A stretch of DNA of 64,000 nt from Pseudomonas sp. C2B4 (lineage in GTDB: Bacteria > Pseudomonadota > Gammaproteobacteria > Pseudomonadales > Pseudomonadaceae), in assembly GCF_013359695.1 (NCBI RefSeq), contig NZ_JABFMU010000013.1, forward strand, positions 49,813 to 113,812, read 5' to 3'. The stretch's first letter is position 1; each line of letters begins with the position of its first letter. The position numbers were made by a program, and so were the translations under genes. Below are positions 26,847-36,703 of this stretch, piece after piece. The notes beneath the pieces were generated by a model that saw only the letters and a list, made by a program, of their open reading frames with translations, was not told where the DNA came from and ran no database searches.

Positions 26847-27671
26847 CTACTGTTTTGGAGTACTGACGGATTGTTTCTGCTGCGTATTCCAACGCTCGAT
26901 GTTGCGTTGCAGCACAGCCTCCGTCAGTCCGGACGCGGGCAATTCTGTCATCTTTTTGGCCAGCTGTCCGCGCAACCACGGATCGTTGCAGGCCGAGTTG
27001 TGGGAAACAGCCAGAAACAGTCCTGGCTTGTCGACCGGTTGCATACGCGCAATCAGATCGTTGGCCATGCCCAATGTCTGCGCCATTGCCATGCCCGAGT
27101 AGCGGCCGGCCAGGACGAACTCCACCTCGCCCAACAGCAACTTCTGAAAGGCTTGTGTCAGATTGGATGTACGGGTCAGGGTCAACTGCTGCTCGGCGAC
27201 GGTCGCAAATTCCGAGGTCAGTCGAGATTTCTCCGACAAAGCGCCGGAGTGACCGTGCAGGTCCTGCACGTCGTTGTAGACCAGCGGCGAATCTTTGCGG
27301 GTCCAGACCAGATAATCGTTTTCCAGCAATGGCGGATGAATATAGTCCAGGGACTCCAGTTCGCCGACCGTCAACGGTGCATCGGCCAATAGGTCCATGC
27401 GACCACTGCGCACCTCATCCAGGGCCTGGGAACGTTTGCCGGCGTAAAGCAGTTCGACCTTGATGCCCAACTCTTGCGCCACTTGCTGCAACAGGTCGGC
27501 ACTGGCGCCAATCAGGTGCCTGGGGTTTTGTGGGTCTTGCCACAGGTAGGGTGGCGCATCCGGGCTGCCGGTCGCCACCAGGCGTTCGCATTTGCCGGCC
27601 GCATTCGATAGTGCCGGCAAGATTGTCAAACTCAGCAGCAATGACCAGCCACACATGCGGCGCAGATCCAT
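26847..27671 (-). CDS. Periplasmic solute-binding protein, family 3 type
   Basis: A 274-residue protein with a signal peptide (cut near SNA-AG) and the two-lobed SBP_bac_3 fold: PPYLWQDP, LLQQVAQELGIKVELL, the hinge region RSGRMDLLADAPLT, and AFQKLLLGEVEFVLAG in the second lobe. Such proteins bind amino acids or other small solutes for ABC importers, or act as sensory domains. No permease or ATPase gene is adjacent; the downstream partners are outer-membrane lipoproteins, so a sensory or envelope role is possible. The mature chain contains two cysteines far apart. Confidence 0.82.
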   Translation of the reverse strand: MDLRRMCGWSLLLSLTILPALSNAAGKCERLVATGSPDAPPYLWQDPQNPRHLIGASADLLQQVAQELGIKVELLYAGKRSQALDEVRSGRMDLLADAPLTVGELESLDYIHPPLLENDYLVWTRKDSPLVYNDVQDLHGHSGALSEKSRLTSEFATVAEQQLTLTRTSNLTQAFQKLLLGEVEFVLAGRYSGMAMAQTLGMANDLIARMQPVDKPGLFLAVSHNSACNDPWLRGQLAKKMTELPASGLTEAVLQRNIERWNTQQKQSVSTPKQ

Positions 27672-27704
27672 GGCACTACACTCCCATTGAAGCCGTTTAT
27701 ATCT

Positions 27705-27803
27705 CTGTAGGAGCGAGCCTGCTCGCGATGGGCGTTAACGATGACGAGGGCGTTCTGGTTAAACGCGGCACCCTTGAGATCATCGCGAGCTCGCTCCTAC
27801 AGG
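27705..27803. repeat. REP inverted pair with a shortened arm
   Basis: The left arm (27705-27730) is TGTAGGAGCGAGCCTGCTCGCGATGG. The right arm (27781-27803) lacks three bases of the core (GCGAGCTCGCTCC). Both have TAGG/CCTA in place of the usual TGGG/CCCA end. It sits next to the etfA terminator. Confidence 0.75.
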
Positions 27804-27812
27804 TACAAGGAC

Positions 27813-27846
27813 AAAAAAAAGCCCGACCAGAAGGTCGGGCTCTTTT
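27813..27846 (-). terminator. Rho-independent terminator of etfBA
   Basis: Perfect stem GCCCGACC/GGTCGGGC (27821-27828 and 27833-27840), with eight A on the left, which is the U-tract for minus-strand transcripts. It lies about 20 bp after the etfA stop. Confidence 0.9.
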
Positions 27847-27864
27847 ATAAGTGAAGCAGCCGGA

Positions 27865-28794
27865 TTAGACCAGCTTCTCCAGCTCAGGGATGGCTTCGAA
27901 CAGGTCCGCCACCAGGCCGTAATCGGCCACCTGGAAGATCGGCGCTTCTTCGTCCTTGTTGATCGCAACGATCACTTTGGAGTCTTTCATGCCGGCCAGG
28001 TGCTGGATCGCGCCGGAGATACCGACGGCGATGTACAGCTGTGGAGCAACGATCTTGCCGGTCTGACCGACCTGCATGTCGTTAGGTACGAAACCTGCGT
28101 CGACCGCGGCGCGGGAAGCACCCACGGCAGCGCCCAGCTTGTCGGCCAGGGCGTACAGGTGTTTGAAGTTGTCGCCGTTCTGCATGCCGCGGCCGCCGGA
28201 AACGACGATCTTGGCAGCGGTCAGTTCAGGACGATCGGACTTGGCCAGCTCTTCGCCGACGAAGCTGGAGATCGCAGCATCGTGAGCAGCAGCAACCGAC
28301 TCAACGGAAGCCGAACCACCTTCAGCGGCAACCGGGTCGAAACCGGTGGCACGCACGGTGATCACCTTGACCGCAGCGTTCGATTGAACGGTAGCGATGG
28401 CGTTACCGGCGTAGATCGGGCGCTTGAACGTATCAGCGCTTTCTACCGAGATGATCTCGGAGATCTGGTCAACGTCCAGTGCAGCGGCAACGCGCGGCAG
28501 GATGTTTTTGCCGTTGGAAGTGGCGGCAGCCAGGATGTGGCTGTAGCCCTTGCCCAGTTCGGCGACCAGAGGAGCAACGTTTTCCGGCAGCTGATGCGCG
28601 TAAGCGGCGTTGTCAGCGGACAGGACTTTGCTCACGCCAGCGATTTTCGCCGCGGCTTCAGCCACGGCGCCAGCGCCCTGGCCTGCAACCAGAACGTGGA
28701 TGTCGCCGCCGATTTTGGCAGCGGCAGCAACGGTGTTCAGCGTGGCCGGGGCCAGCACTTTGTTGTCGTGTTCAGCAATAACCAAGATAGTCAT
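27865..28794 (-). CDS. etfA: Electron transfer flavoprotein alpha subunit
   Basis: A 309-residue alpha subunit of ETF, the soluble FAD/AMP heterodimer that takes electrons from acyl-CoA and other dehydrogenases. The C-terminal FAD-binding part carries [50 protein letters not shown] and the closing [15 protein letters not shown]. The length is normal. Its ATG follows the etfB stop with no gap, and the pair forms an operon ended by the terminator behind etfA. The electrons go on to ETF-QO, encoded divergently. Confidence 0.97.
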   Translation of the reverse strand: MTILVIAEHDNKVLAPATLNTVAAAAKIGGDIHVLVAGQGAGAVAEAAAKIAGVSKVLSADNAAYAHQLPENVAPLVAELGKGYSHILAAATSNGKNILPRVAAALDVDQISEIISVESADTFKRPIYAGNAIATVQSNAAVKVITVRATGFDPVAAEGGSASVESVAAAHDAAISSFVGEELAKSDRPELTAAKIVVSGGRGMQNGDNFKHLYALADKLGAAVGASRAAVDAGFVPNDMQVGQTGKIVAPQLYIAVGISGAIQHLAGMKDSKVIVAINKDEEAPIFQVADYGLVADLFEAIPELEKLV

Positions 28795-29544
28795 TTAGAT
28801 TACCTTCGCTTCGTTTTTCAGTTTCTCGACCAGTTCAGCCACCGACTTGACCTTGATGCCCGCGCTGCGTGCAGCTGGCGCTTCGACTTTCACGGTCTTG
28901 TTGGTGGAGGCGGTGGAAACGCCCAAAGCGTCCGGAGTCAGCGTCTCGAGAGGCTTCTTCTTGGCTTTCATGATGTTTGGCAGCGACGCGTAGCGTGGCT
29001 CGTTCAAACGCAGGTCGGTGGTGACGATGGCCGGCAGTTTCAGGGAAACGGTCTGCGCGCCGCCGTCGATTTCGCGGGTCACGGCAACGCTGTCGCCGCT
29101 GATTTCGACTTTGGAGGCGAACGTGCCCTGACCGTAGCCGCTCAATGCAGCGAGCATCTGGCCAGTCTGGTTGTTGTCGCTGTCGATGGCTTGTTTGCCA
29201 AGGATCACCAGCTGAGGCTGTTCCTTGTCGACAACAGCTTTCAGCAGCTTGGCAACGGCCAGGGAAGTCAGATCTTCGGCGGATTCGACGAGGATGGCGC
29301 GGTCGGCACCCAGAGCCAGCGCGGTGCGCAGTTGCTCTTGAGCGGTGGACGGGCCTACGGAGACGACGACGATTTCAGTCGCAACGCCTTTCTCTTTCAG
29401 GCGTACGGCTTCTTCCACTGCGATTTCGCAGAATGGGTTCATCGACATCTTGACGTTGGCGAGGTCGACGCCGGAATTGTCCGCCTTGACGCGGACCTTG
29501 ACGTTGTAATCCACAACGCGTTTGACAGCTACAAGAACCTTCAT
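28795..29544 (-). CDS. etfB: Electron transfer flavoprotein beta subunit
   Basis: A 249-residue beta subunit. [20 protein letters not shown] is the family start. [15 protein letters not shown] and the AMP-site region [10 protein letters not shown] with LGKQAID are conserved, as is the recognition-loop region [22 protein letters not shown] that docks partner dehydrogenases. It is the first gene of etfBA. A TTGACA hexamer at 29645-29650 (minus strand) lies about 100 bp upstream, but no good -10 follows it, so the promoter is not settled. Confidence 0.97.
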   Translation of the reverse strand: MKVLVAVKRVVDYNVKVRVKADNSGVDLANVKMSMNPFCEIAVEEAVRLKEKGVATEIVVVSVGPSTAQEQLRTALALGADRAILVESAEDLTSLAVAKLLKAVVDKEQPQLVILGKQAIDSDNNQTGQMLAALSGYGQGTFASKVEISGDSVAVTREIDGGAQTVSLKLPAIVTTDLRLNEPRYASLPNIMKAKKKPLETLTPDALGVSTASTNKTVKVEAPAARSAGIKVKSVAELVEKLKNEAKVI

Positions 29545-29921
29545 GGATTCCTCGTTACTCTCCGGTGAAAAGAAAGTCGCCTAGGCGAACCTGGCGGTTG
29601 ATGCTCATCGGGCGCAAGGGCACCTCTAAAAACGCCGGCATACGTGTCAAGTGAACGTCGCTCACGATGTTCATGACCGTTCGTCAGTGGTGACCGACGA
29701 GTCATTCAATATCGCGGCGTGTAAACTGTGCGGCTAACCTGAACCGCGCATCACCTTGTACTGCCATCGCCCTGTCTTTAGAGGTGCTCTTGAAACCAAC
29801 AGTCAGCCTACGGCGAGCGCAAAACCGCCCGTATCTTGACCGGAACACCTATTCCGGTCAATACGGCAAAATAGCCGTTCATAAGCCGCGTGACTTTGAT
29901 TTCTCTGGCTTTGAGCCAATT

Positions 29922-29936
29922 CAAACAAACGTTTGT
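29922..29936 (+). promoter_or_regulatory. PsrA-like (TetR-type) operator
   Basis: CAAAC-N4-GTTTG at 29922-29935 fits the published PsrA consensus (G/C)AAAC-N2-4-GTTT(G/C). The same bases contain a perfect 12-bp palindrome, ACAAACGTTTGT (29925-29936). PsrA is the fatty-acid-responsive regulator of pseudomonads, and the flanking genes serve fatty-acid oxidation, which supports the reading. Confidence 0.6.
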
Positions 29937-29937
29937 A

Positions 29938-29966
29938 TTGGACCCTGAGAGTGGTGTAGATATAAT
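29938..29966 (+). promoter_or_regulatory. Sigma-70 promoter for the ETF-QO gene
   Basis: TTGGAC (29938-29943), a 17-bp spacer and a perfect TATAAT (29961-29966). It starts one base after the PsrA-like palindrome, so a bound repressor would cover or abut the -35 box. It predicts a leader of about 115 bases before the GTG start. Confidence 0.7.
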
Positions 29967-30091
29967 GCGCCACCCAATGAGAAAGGTGGTTGATCGATTG
30001 TCCGCTCCCGACGATGCGCTGGGATTCATGGATGCGACACCTAACCTCCAAAATTAGAAAAAACTGTTGAGCCTTGAGTAGGAGATAGCCT

Positions 30092-31756
30092 GTGGAACGC
30101 GAATACATGGAATTCGACGTGGTCATCGTCGGTGCCGGCCCCGCTGGCCTGTCCGCCGCCTGCCGTTTGAAGCAGAAGGCCGCCGAAGCCGGTAAGGAAA
30201 TCAGCGTCTGCGTGGTTGAAAAAGGCTCCGAGGTCGGTGCTCACATCCTGTCGGGTGCCGTGTTCGAACCACGCGCCCTGAACGAATTGTTCCCGGACTG
30301 GAAAGAACTCGGCGCGCCGCTGAACACGCCCGTCACCCGCGATGACATCTTCGTTCTCAAGAACGCTGAAAGCGCGCAGAAAGTTCCAGACTTCTTTGTG
30401 CCCAAGACCATGCACAACGAAGGCAACTACATCATCTCCCTTGGCAACCTGTGCCGCTGGCTCGCTCAGCAGGCCGAAAACCTGGGTGTGGAAATCTATC
30501 CGGGCTTCGCCGCTCAGGAAGCGCTGTTCGACGAAAACGGCGTGGTTCGCGGGATCATCACCGGTGACCTGGGTGTTGACCGCGAAGGCCATCCGAAAGA
30601 AGGCCTGTACACCCCGGGCATGGAACTGCGTGGCAAGTACACGCTGTTCGCCGAAGGCTGCCGTGGCCATATCGGCAAGCAGCTGATCAAACGCTTCAAC
30701 CTCGACAACGAATCCGACGTCCAGCATTACGGCATCGGCCTGAAGGAAATCTGGGAAGTCGACCCGGCCAAGCACCAGCCAGGCCTGGTGGTTCACACCG
30801 CCGGCTGGCCGATGGACATCATGGGCACCGAAAACACTGGCGGCTCGTTCCTCTATCACCTGGAAAACAATCAGGTGGTCGTGGGTCTGATCGTCGACCT
30901 GTCCTACAGCAACACCTTCCTGTCGCCGTTCGACGAGTTCCAGCGCCTCAAGCATCACCCGGTGCTCAAGCAATACCTGGAAGGCGGCAAACGCGTCAGC
31001 TACGGCGCCCGCGCCATCTGCAAGGGTGGCCTGAACTCGCTGCCGAAAATGGTCTTCAAGGGCGGCGCACTGATCGGTTGTGACCTCGGCACCCTGAACT
31101 TCGCCAAGATCAAGGGCAGCCACACTGCGATGAAGTCCGGCATGTTGGCTGCTGAAGCCGTGGCCGATCGCCTGTTTGCAGAATCCGAAGGCGGCGACGA
31201 ACTGACCGCTTACGTCGACAGCTTCAAGAACAGCTGGCTGTACGAAGAACTGTTCGCCAGCCGCAACTTCGGCCCGGCGATCCACAAGTTCGGCGCTATC
31301 GTCGGCGGTGGTTTCAACTGGCTGGACCAGAACATCTTCGGCGGCAAGCTGCCGTTCACCCTGCACGACACCAAGCCGGATTACGCTTGCCTGAAACTGG
31401 CGGCCGATTGCAAGAAGATCGACTACCCGAAACCGGACGGCAAGATCAGCTTCGACAAACTCAGCTCGGTGTTCATTTCCGGTACCAACCACGAAGAAGA
31501 GCAGCCTTGCCACCTGAAGCTGGCCGACGCGAGCATCCCGATCAGCAAGAACCTGCCGCTGTACGACGAACCAGCCCAGCGCTACTGCCCGGCCGGCGTG
31601 TATGAAGTGGTGACCAAGGAAGACGGCGAGAAGCGCTTCCAGATCAACGCCCAGAACTGCGTCCACTGCAAGACCTGCGACATCAAGGACCCTGCACAGA
31701 ACATCACCTGGGTGACGCCGGAAGGTGCCGGCGGCCCGACTTACCCGAACATGTAA
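30092..31756 (+). CDS. Electron transfer flavoprotein-ubiquinone oxidoreductase
   Basis: A 554-residue membrane-associated FAD and [4Fe-4S] enzyme that passes electrons from ETF to ubiquinone. The FAD loop GAGPAGLSAACRLK is near the N-terminus, a GCRGHIGKQL motif is in the middle, and the C-terminal cluster cysteines lie in CVHCKTCDIKDP, followed by the family ending ITWVTPEGAGGP. I take the GTG at 30092, with GGAG about eight bases upstream, as start; an ATG five codons later is possible. It is monocistronic with a terminator just behind. It faces away from etfBA, whose product is its substrate. Confidence 0.96.
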   Translation: MEREYMEFDVVIVGAGPAGLSAACRLKQKAAEAGKEISVCVVEKGSEVGAHILSGAVFEPRALNELFPDWKELGAPLNTPVTRDDIFVLKNAESAQKVPDFFVPKTMHNEGNYIISLGNLCRWLAQQAENLGVEIYPGFAAQEALFDENGVVRGIITGDLGVDREGHPKEGLYTPGMELRGKYTLFAEGCRGHIGKQLIKRFNLDNESDVQHYGIGLKEIWEVDPAKHQPGLVVHTAGWPMDIMGTENTGGSFLYHLENNQVVVGLIVDLSYSNTFLSPFDEFQRLKHHPVLKQYLEGGKRVSYGARAICKGGLNSLPKMVFKGGALIGCDLGTLNFAKIKGSHTAMKSGMLAAEAVADRLFAESEGGDELTAYVDSFKNSWLYEELFASRNFGPAIHKFGAIVGGGFNWLDQNIFGGKLPFTLHDTKPDYACLKLAADCKKIDYPKPDGKISFDKLSSVFISGTNHEEEQPCHLKLADASIPISKNLPLYDEPAQRYCPAGVYEVVTKEDGEKRFQINAQNCVHCKTCDIKDPAQNITWVTPEGAGGPTYPNM

Positions 31757-31773
31757 GCCGAACGCCCGAACAA

Positions 31774-31803
31774 CAAATGCCCCGACTTGTCGGGGCATTT
31801 GCG
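31774..31803 (+). terminator. Rho-independent terminator of the ETF-QO gene
   Basis: Stem AAATGCCCCGA/TCGGGGCATTT, with a short T-run, 18 bases after the stop. Confidence 0.85.
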
Positions 31804-31833
31804 TTTCTGAAGCCTGAAAAGTGAACACCCATA

Positions 31834-31867
31834 AAAAATGCCCGTATCTCGCGATACAGGCATTTTC
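31834..31867 (-). terminator. Rho-independent terminator of the aroP-type gene
   Basis: Stem AAAATGCC...GTATC/GATAC...GGCATTTT with an A-rich left flank. It lies about 15 bp after the permease stop on the minus strand and makes a back-to-back pair with the ETF-QO terminator. Confidence 0.8.
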
Positions 31868-31880
31868 TTTTGCTGACTGC

Positions 31881-33299
31881 TTATCGGGTTGCAGTACCCA
31901 CTACAGCAGCACTTGCATCACGACGCTTATTCTTGATGCCGTAGCAGACCCACATGAACACGACCCAGACAGGAATCGCGTACACCGAGATCTGAATCCC
32001 CGGAATCAGCAGCATCACGCCGAGAATGAACACCACGAACGCCAGGCAGATGTAGTTGCCGTACGGGTACCACAGGGCCTTGAACAGCGGCGTCTGCCGG
32101 GTTTTGTTCATGTGCTGGCGGAACTTGAAGTGCGAGTAGCTGATCATCGCCCAGTTGATCACCAGGGTGGCCACCACCAGCGACATCAGCAGTTCGAGCG
32201 CGTTTTGCGGGATCAGGTAATTCAGCAGTACGGCGATCAGCGTCACGGCAGCCGAGGCCAGGATCGAACGCACCGGCACGCCGCGCTTGTCGATCTTCGC
32301 CAGGGCCTTCGGTGCATCGCCCTGCTCTGCCATGCCCAACAGCATGCGGCTGTTGCAATAGGTGCCACTGTTGTACACCGACAATGCCGCCGTCAGGACC
32401 ACAAAGTTCAGGATGTGCGCGGCGGTGTTGCTGCCGAGCATCGAGAACACTTGTACAAACGGACTGCCGCTGTAGGAATCGCCAGAGGCATTCAAGGTGT
32501 CCAGCAGGCTGTCCCAAGGGGTCAGCGACAGCAGGATCACCAGCGCACCGATGTAGAAAATCAGGATCCGGTAGATCACCTGATTGATGGCTTTCGGGAT
32601 CACGGTTTTCGGCTTGTCGGCTTCAGCGGCGGTGAAACCGAGCATTTCCAGGCCGCCGAAGGAGAACATGATGATCGCCATGGCCATCACCAGACCGCTG
32701 ACGCCGTTCGGAAAGAAGCCTCCGTGGGACCACAGGTTGCTGACCGCGGCTTGCGGGCCGCCATGGCCGCTGACCAGCAAATAGCTGCCCAGGCCAATCA
32801 TGCCGACAATCGCCACCACCTTGATGATCGCGAACCAGAACTCGGCTTCGCCAAAGACTTTGACGTTGGCCAGGTTGATTGCATTGATCAGCACGAAGAA
32901 CGCGGCAGCCGTGGCCCAGGTCGGGATCTCTGGCGCCCAGTAGTGGATGTATTTGCCGACCGCGGTCAGCTCCGACATGCCCACCAGAATGTACAGAATC
33001 CAGCAGTTCCAGCCCGACAGGAATCCGGCAAAGCCGCCCCAGTATTTGTGGGCGAAGTGGCTGAAAGATCCGGCCACCGGCTCTTCGACGATCATTTCGC
33101 CCAGTTGGCGCATGATCATGAAGGCAATGAAGCCGCAAATGGCATAGCCAAGGATCATCGACGGCCCGGCGGATTTCAGTACCCCGGCCGAGCCAAGGAA
33201 CAAACCGGTACCAATCGCGCCACCGAGGGCGATCAATTGAATGTGGCGATTTTTCAGGCCGCGTTTAAGCTCGCCCGAATGCGAGTTTTGTCCACTCAT
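31881..33299 (-). CDS. aroP: AroP-type aromatic amino acid permease
   Basis: A 472-residue amino acid/proton symporter of the APC superfamily with twelve hydrophobic segments. It begins GELKRGLKNRHIQLIALGGAIGTG and carries the substrate-site stretch FSFGGLEMLGFTAAEAD; the overall match to E. coli AroP is strong along its length, including NQVIYRILIFYIG and LSVYNSGTYCNSRML. It should import phenylalanine, tyrosine and tryptophan, although PheP-like specificity cannot be excluded. I chose ATG 33297-33299; an upstream TTG in frame is possible, and neither has a strong ribosome site. It is monocistronic with its own terminator. Confidence 0.88.
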   Translation of the reverse strand: MSGQNSHSGELKRGLKNRHIQLIALGGAIGTGLFLGSAGVLKSAGPSMILGYAICGFIAFMIMRQLGEMIVEEPVAGSFSHFAHKYWGGFAGFLSGWNCWILYILVGMSELTAVGKYIHYWAPEIPTWATAAAFFVLINAINLANVKVFGEAEFWFAIIKVVAIVGMIGLGSYLLVSGHGGPQAAVSNLWSHGGFFPNGVSGLVMAMAIIMFSFGGLEMLGFTAAEADKPKTVIPKAINQVIYRILIFYIGALVILLSLTPWDSLLDTLNASGDSYSGSPFVQVFSMLGSNTAAHILNFVVLTAALSVYNSGTYCNSRMLLGMAEQGDAPKALAKIDKRGVPVRSILASAAVTLIAVLLNYLIPQNALELLMSLVVATLVINWAMISYSHFKFRQHMNKTRQTPLFKALWYPYGNYICLAFVVFILGVMLLIPGIQISVYAIPVWVVFMWVCYGIKNKRRDASAAVVGTATR

Positions 33300-33980
33300 G
33301 AAAAGGGTCTCACGCAAGGTTTGATGATGTTCAGTAGACGTTGCTGCTTGGTTGCGACGTTAAGCGGCACCGATCAAACCCCAGCGCAGGCACCAGGAGT
33401 TCAGCGTATTTACAACGGTCATGCGTCACCTGTTTGTTTTTATCTGTGACGAAATCGAACCCGACACGCTCGTGACGTGGCGGAGTGAACAAGGCGGATA
33501 GCCTTGAGGTTTGCGCAGATGCGCAGGAGGTCACAGGTAAAACGCGGCGCATTGTACACCGCCAACCCCCTGCTGCCAGACACCACTGGATCAGTGTGTC
33601 GTTTGCCGGGATTGCCTGTGTCCGCCCCGAGAGGATCGGGCGGCTGCAAAAAGGGAGTCAGGCCTTTGCGGGCCATCGACAGGGACGGTGAAAGAACCGG
33701 CCCACGCTGGGAGCTGGAAACGGATTGCGGCGTTCATTGCGCCTCCTTTTTGTTATGCACCTGCACGACAGGCATGGCACGCATGACACCTTGCATGGGG
33801 CGGGGAAACAAGCGGGCTAGAGCAGTGGAATGCATCCAGAAAGACTGTTTTCGGAAGAATTTTCTTACAGTGCTGGAGTGATGACGATTTCACAGGGGCA
33901 ACCCGTGGATTTCGTAAGGTTTTCTTTACAAGGCGTAACATTGATTTTCCGATCCGGACATCACAGCGCTGCCGCTGACG

Positions 33981-34066
33981 CCTTCGCGAGCAGGCTCGCT
34001 CCCACAGTGGTTCGCGTTCTTTCAGAGAGACATCGCCTTCTGTGGGAGCGAGCCTGCTCGCGAAAA
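33981..34066. repeat. REP inverted pair
   Basis: Arms at 33981-34007 and 34039-34066, both with intact cores, 31 bp apart, directly downstream of the rluB terminator. Confidence 0.85.
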
Positions 34067-34092
34067 ACAACACAGCCGCGAAAGCCAGACCA

Positions 34093-34124
34093 AAAAAAAC
34101 GCCAACCCGAAGGTTGGCGTTTTC
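34093..34124 (-). terminator. Rho-independent terminator of rluB
   Basis: Stem AAAACGCCAACC/GGTTGGCGTTTT with a four-base loop, beginning about 15 bases after the rluB stop. Confidence 0.9.
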
Positions 34125-34140
34125 ATGATGCGCTTACCGA

Positions 34141-35373
34141 TCACTCAGGCTTGCGACGACCGAACCCCGGACGCTGCCCCGATCCGGCTGGTGCGCCGCG
34201 ACGCTTGCCCGATGGCTTGTCACCCTCGACCAGTTTGATCCCCGGACGCTTAGGCGCAGGCTTGGCCGGGCGCTTGGTCTCGACCGGACGGTCAGCCACC
34301 GGCGTACCGCGTCCCGCTGGAGCACCGCGGCCTTCGCCACGTTCGGTGCGACCGTTGGCCGGACGCGGAGTACGCGGGCCACGCTCACCATCCTGACGCG
34401 CGGCAGGCTTGCGACCTGGACGCTCGCCTTCGATCTGCGGCTCGCGGTTTGTACGCGGGCTGGTAGCCGGCGCATCGGTGGCAGGGCGCAGCGTGCGCAC
34501 GCGCTCGGTCCGGGCCATTGGTCGCGATGATTTGCGCTGCATCCGCTCAAGCTTGTCTTTGCTCTTGGCGTTCAGCTGCGGCATGGCCACCGGCGTCAGG
34601 CCAACCTCGGCGCTGAGGATGTCGACTTCGTACTGGCTCATTTCGCGCCAGCGCCCCATCGGCAGGTCGGAGTTGAGGAACACCGGGCCGAAACGCACGC
34701 GTTTCAGACGGCTGACCACCAGACCCTGGGATTCCCACAAGCGACGCACTTCACGGTTGCGACCTTCCATTACCACGCAGTGGTACCAGTGGTTGAAACC
34801 TTCACCACCAGGTGCCTGCTGAATGTCGGTGAAACGCGCCGGGCCGTCTTCAAGCACGACGCCCGCTTTCAGGCGTTCGATCATCTCGTCGTCGACTTCA
34901 CCGCGCACGCGCACGGCGTATTCGCGGTCCATCTCGAAGGATGGGTGCATCAGGCGGTTGGCCAACTCACCGTCGGTGGTGAACATCAGCAAACCGGTGG
35001 TGTTGATGTCCAGGCGACCGATGTTGATCCAGCGCCCTTCTTTCGGACGCGGCAGCTTGTCGAACACGGTCGGGCGACCTTCCGGATCGACACGGGTGCA
35101 GATTTCGCCATCGGGTTTGTTGTACATGATCACGCGGCGTACCGACTCGGCGGCTTCTTCGCGCTTGATCACCTTGCCATCAATGGTGATGGCGTCATGC
35201 ATATCGACACGCTGACCGAGGGTCGCGTCTTTACCATTGACCTTGATGCGGCCGTGGCTGATCCAGGCTTCCACGTCACGGCGCGAGCCGACGCCGATAC
35301 GGGCGAGGACTTTTTGCAGTTTTTCGCCTGCTGGGCCGATTGGCTGGTCGTCTTGCTGGTCGTTGATACTCAT
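34141..35373 (-). CDS. rluB: 23S rRNA pseudouridine(2605) synthase
   Basis: A 410-residue RsuA-family enzyme that makes pseudouridine at position 2605 of 23S rRNA. It has an N-terminal S4 RNA-binding domain (about 15-65, KLQKVLARIGVGSRRDVE) and a synthase domain with catalytic Asp122 in GRLDINTTGLL; NREVRRLWESQGL and LKRVRFGP follow. After residue 275 there is a long basic, disordered tail rich in Arg, Pro, Gly and Ala, which makes the protein longer than the E. coli RluB (about 290). The RluB reading rests on similarity and the tail; RluE and RluF differ in size. It lies downstream of scpA-scpB on the same strand. Confidence 0.93.
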   Translation of the reverse strand: MSINDQQDDQPIGPAGEKLQKVLARIGVGSRRDVEAWISHGRIKVNGKDATLGQRVDMHDAITIDGKVIKREEAAESVRRVIMYNKPDGEICTRVDPEGRPTVFDKLPRPKEGRWINIGRLDINTTGLLMFTTDGELANRLMHPSFEMDREYAVRVRGEVDDEMIERLKAGVVLEDGPARFTDIQQAPGGEGFNHWYHCVVMEGRNREVRRLWESQGLVVSRLKRVRFGPVFLNSDLPMGRWREMSQYEVDILSAEVGLTPVAMPQLNAKSKDKLERMQRKSSRPMARTERVRTLRPATDAPATSPRTNREPQIEGERPGRKPAARQDGERGPRTPRPANGRTERGEGRGAPAGRGTPVADRPVETKRPAKPAPKRPGIKLVEGDKPSGKRRGAPAGSGQRPGFGRRKPE

Positions 35374-35696
35374 CTGGGCACCTCCCGGTGTGGTCTGCTC
35401 AAGATGCTCTGGGTTGAGGATCCTGACGTATTGAAAACTGTAACTTTGACGAGGGGATCGTCGAAGGGTCGCGAATCATACGCTCATGTCGGCCTTCGCG
35501 CATCAGAGACTAGCTGATCGATGCAAGGTTACTGGCTTTTCCGCCGACCGGTGGCGGGCAGCTGATTTTGATAATCCTGTGGGAGCGGGCTTGCCCGCGA
35601 TTGCGGTGAGTCAGACAACAATGATGTCGACTGACACTCCGTCTTCGCGGGCAAGCCCGCTCCCACAGGGATCGTCGACGCCCGAATCATTTGCGG
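35374..35696. other. Spacer between scpB and rluB
   Basis: About 320 bp. It contains a REP pair near scpB. The rest (35374-35570) should carry the rluB promoter; I see no clear hexamer pair. Confidence 0.5.
35576..35669. repeat. REP inverted pair downstream of scpB
   Basis: Arms at 35576-35601 and 35643-35669 with the GGGCTTGCCCGC core variant, 41 bp apart, about 30 bp after the scpB stop. Confidence 0.85.
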
Positions 35697-36692
<996 letters not shown>

Positions 36693-36703
36693 GATTCAAC
36701 TCG

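Larger units (their letters stand above)
29545..30091. other. Long divergent regulatory region between etfB and ETF-QO genes
   Basis: About 550 bp without a gene. It holds a PsrA-like operator and a sigma-70 promoter on the ETF-QO side. A 10-bp inverted repeat also spans it: CACCTCTAAA at 29621-29630 and TTTAGAGGTG at 29777-29786, the outer flanks also nearly matching. The 29640-29760 stretch is otherwise featureless to me. A 100-codon open frame on the minus strand (about 29803-30126) has no coding character. Confidence 0.6.
33300..34140. other. Long intergenic region between aroP and rluB
   Basis: About 840 bp with no convincing gene, the longest gap in the window. From left to right it holds the region upstream of aroP, a hairpin CCGCCCCGA/TCGGGCGG (33622-33643) without a T-run, a partial TYR-box-like sequence at 33913-33930 (CGTAAG-N6-TTTACA), a REP pair and the rluB terminator. 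Short open frames on both strands have odd composition (Cys- and Arg-rich) and no good ribosome sites. An sRNA between 33480 and 33900 is possible but unproven. Confidence 0.5.

Noticed and set aside
29803..30126. A 107-codon minus-strand frame upstream of ETF-QO
   Set aside because: It spans the promoter and operator of the ETF-QO gene and lacks coding character.
30041..31828. A 595-codon open frame on the minus strand
   Set aside because: It is antisense to the ETF-QO gene, whose FAD and iron-sulfur motifs are complete.
33504..33881. A 125-codon frame in the aroP-rluB gap
   Set aside because: It has irregular composition, no ribosome site and no domain.
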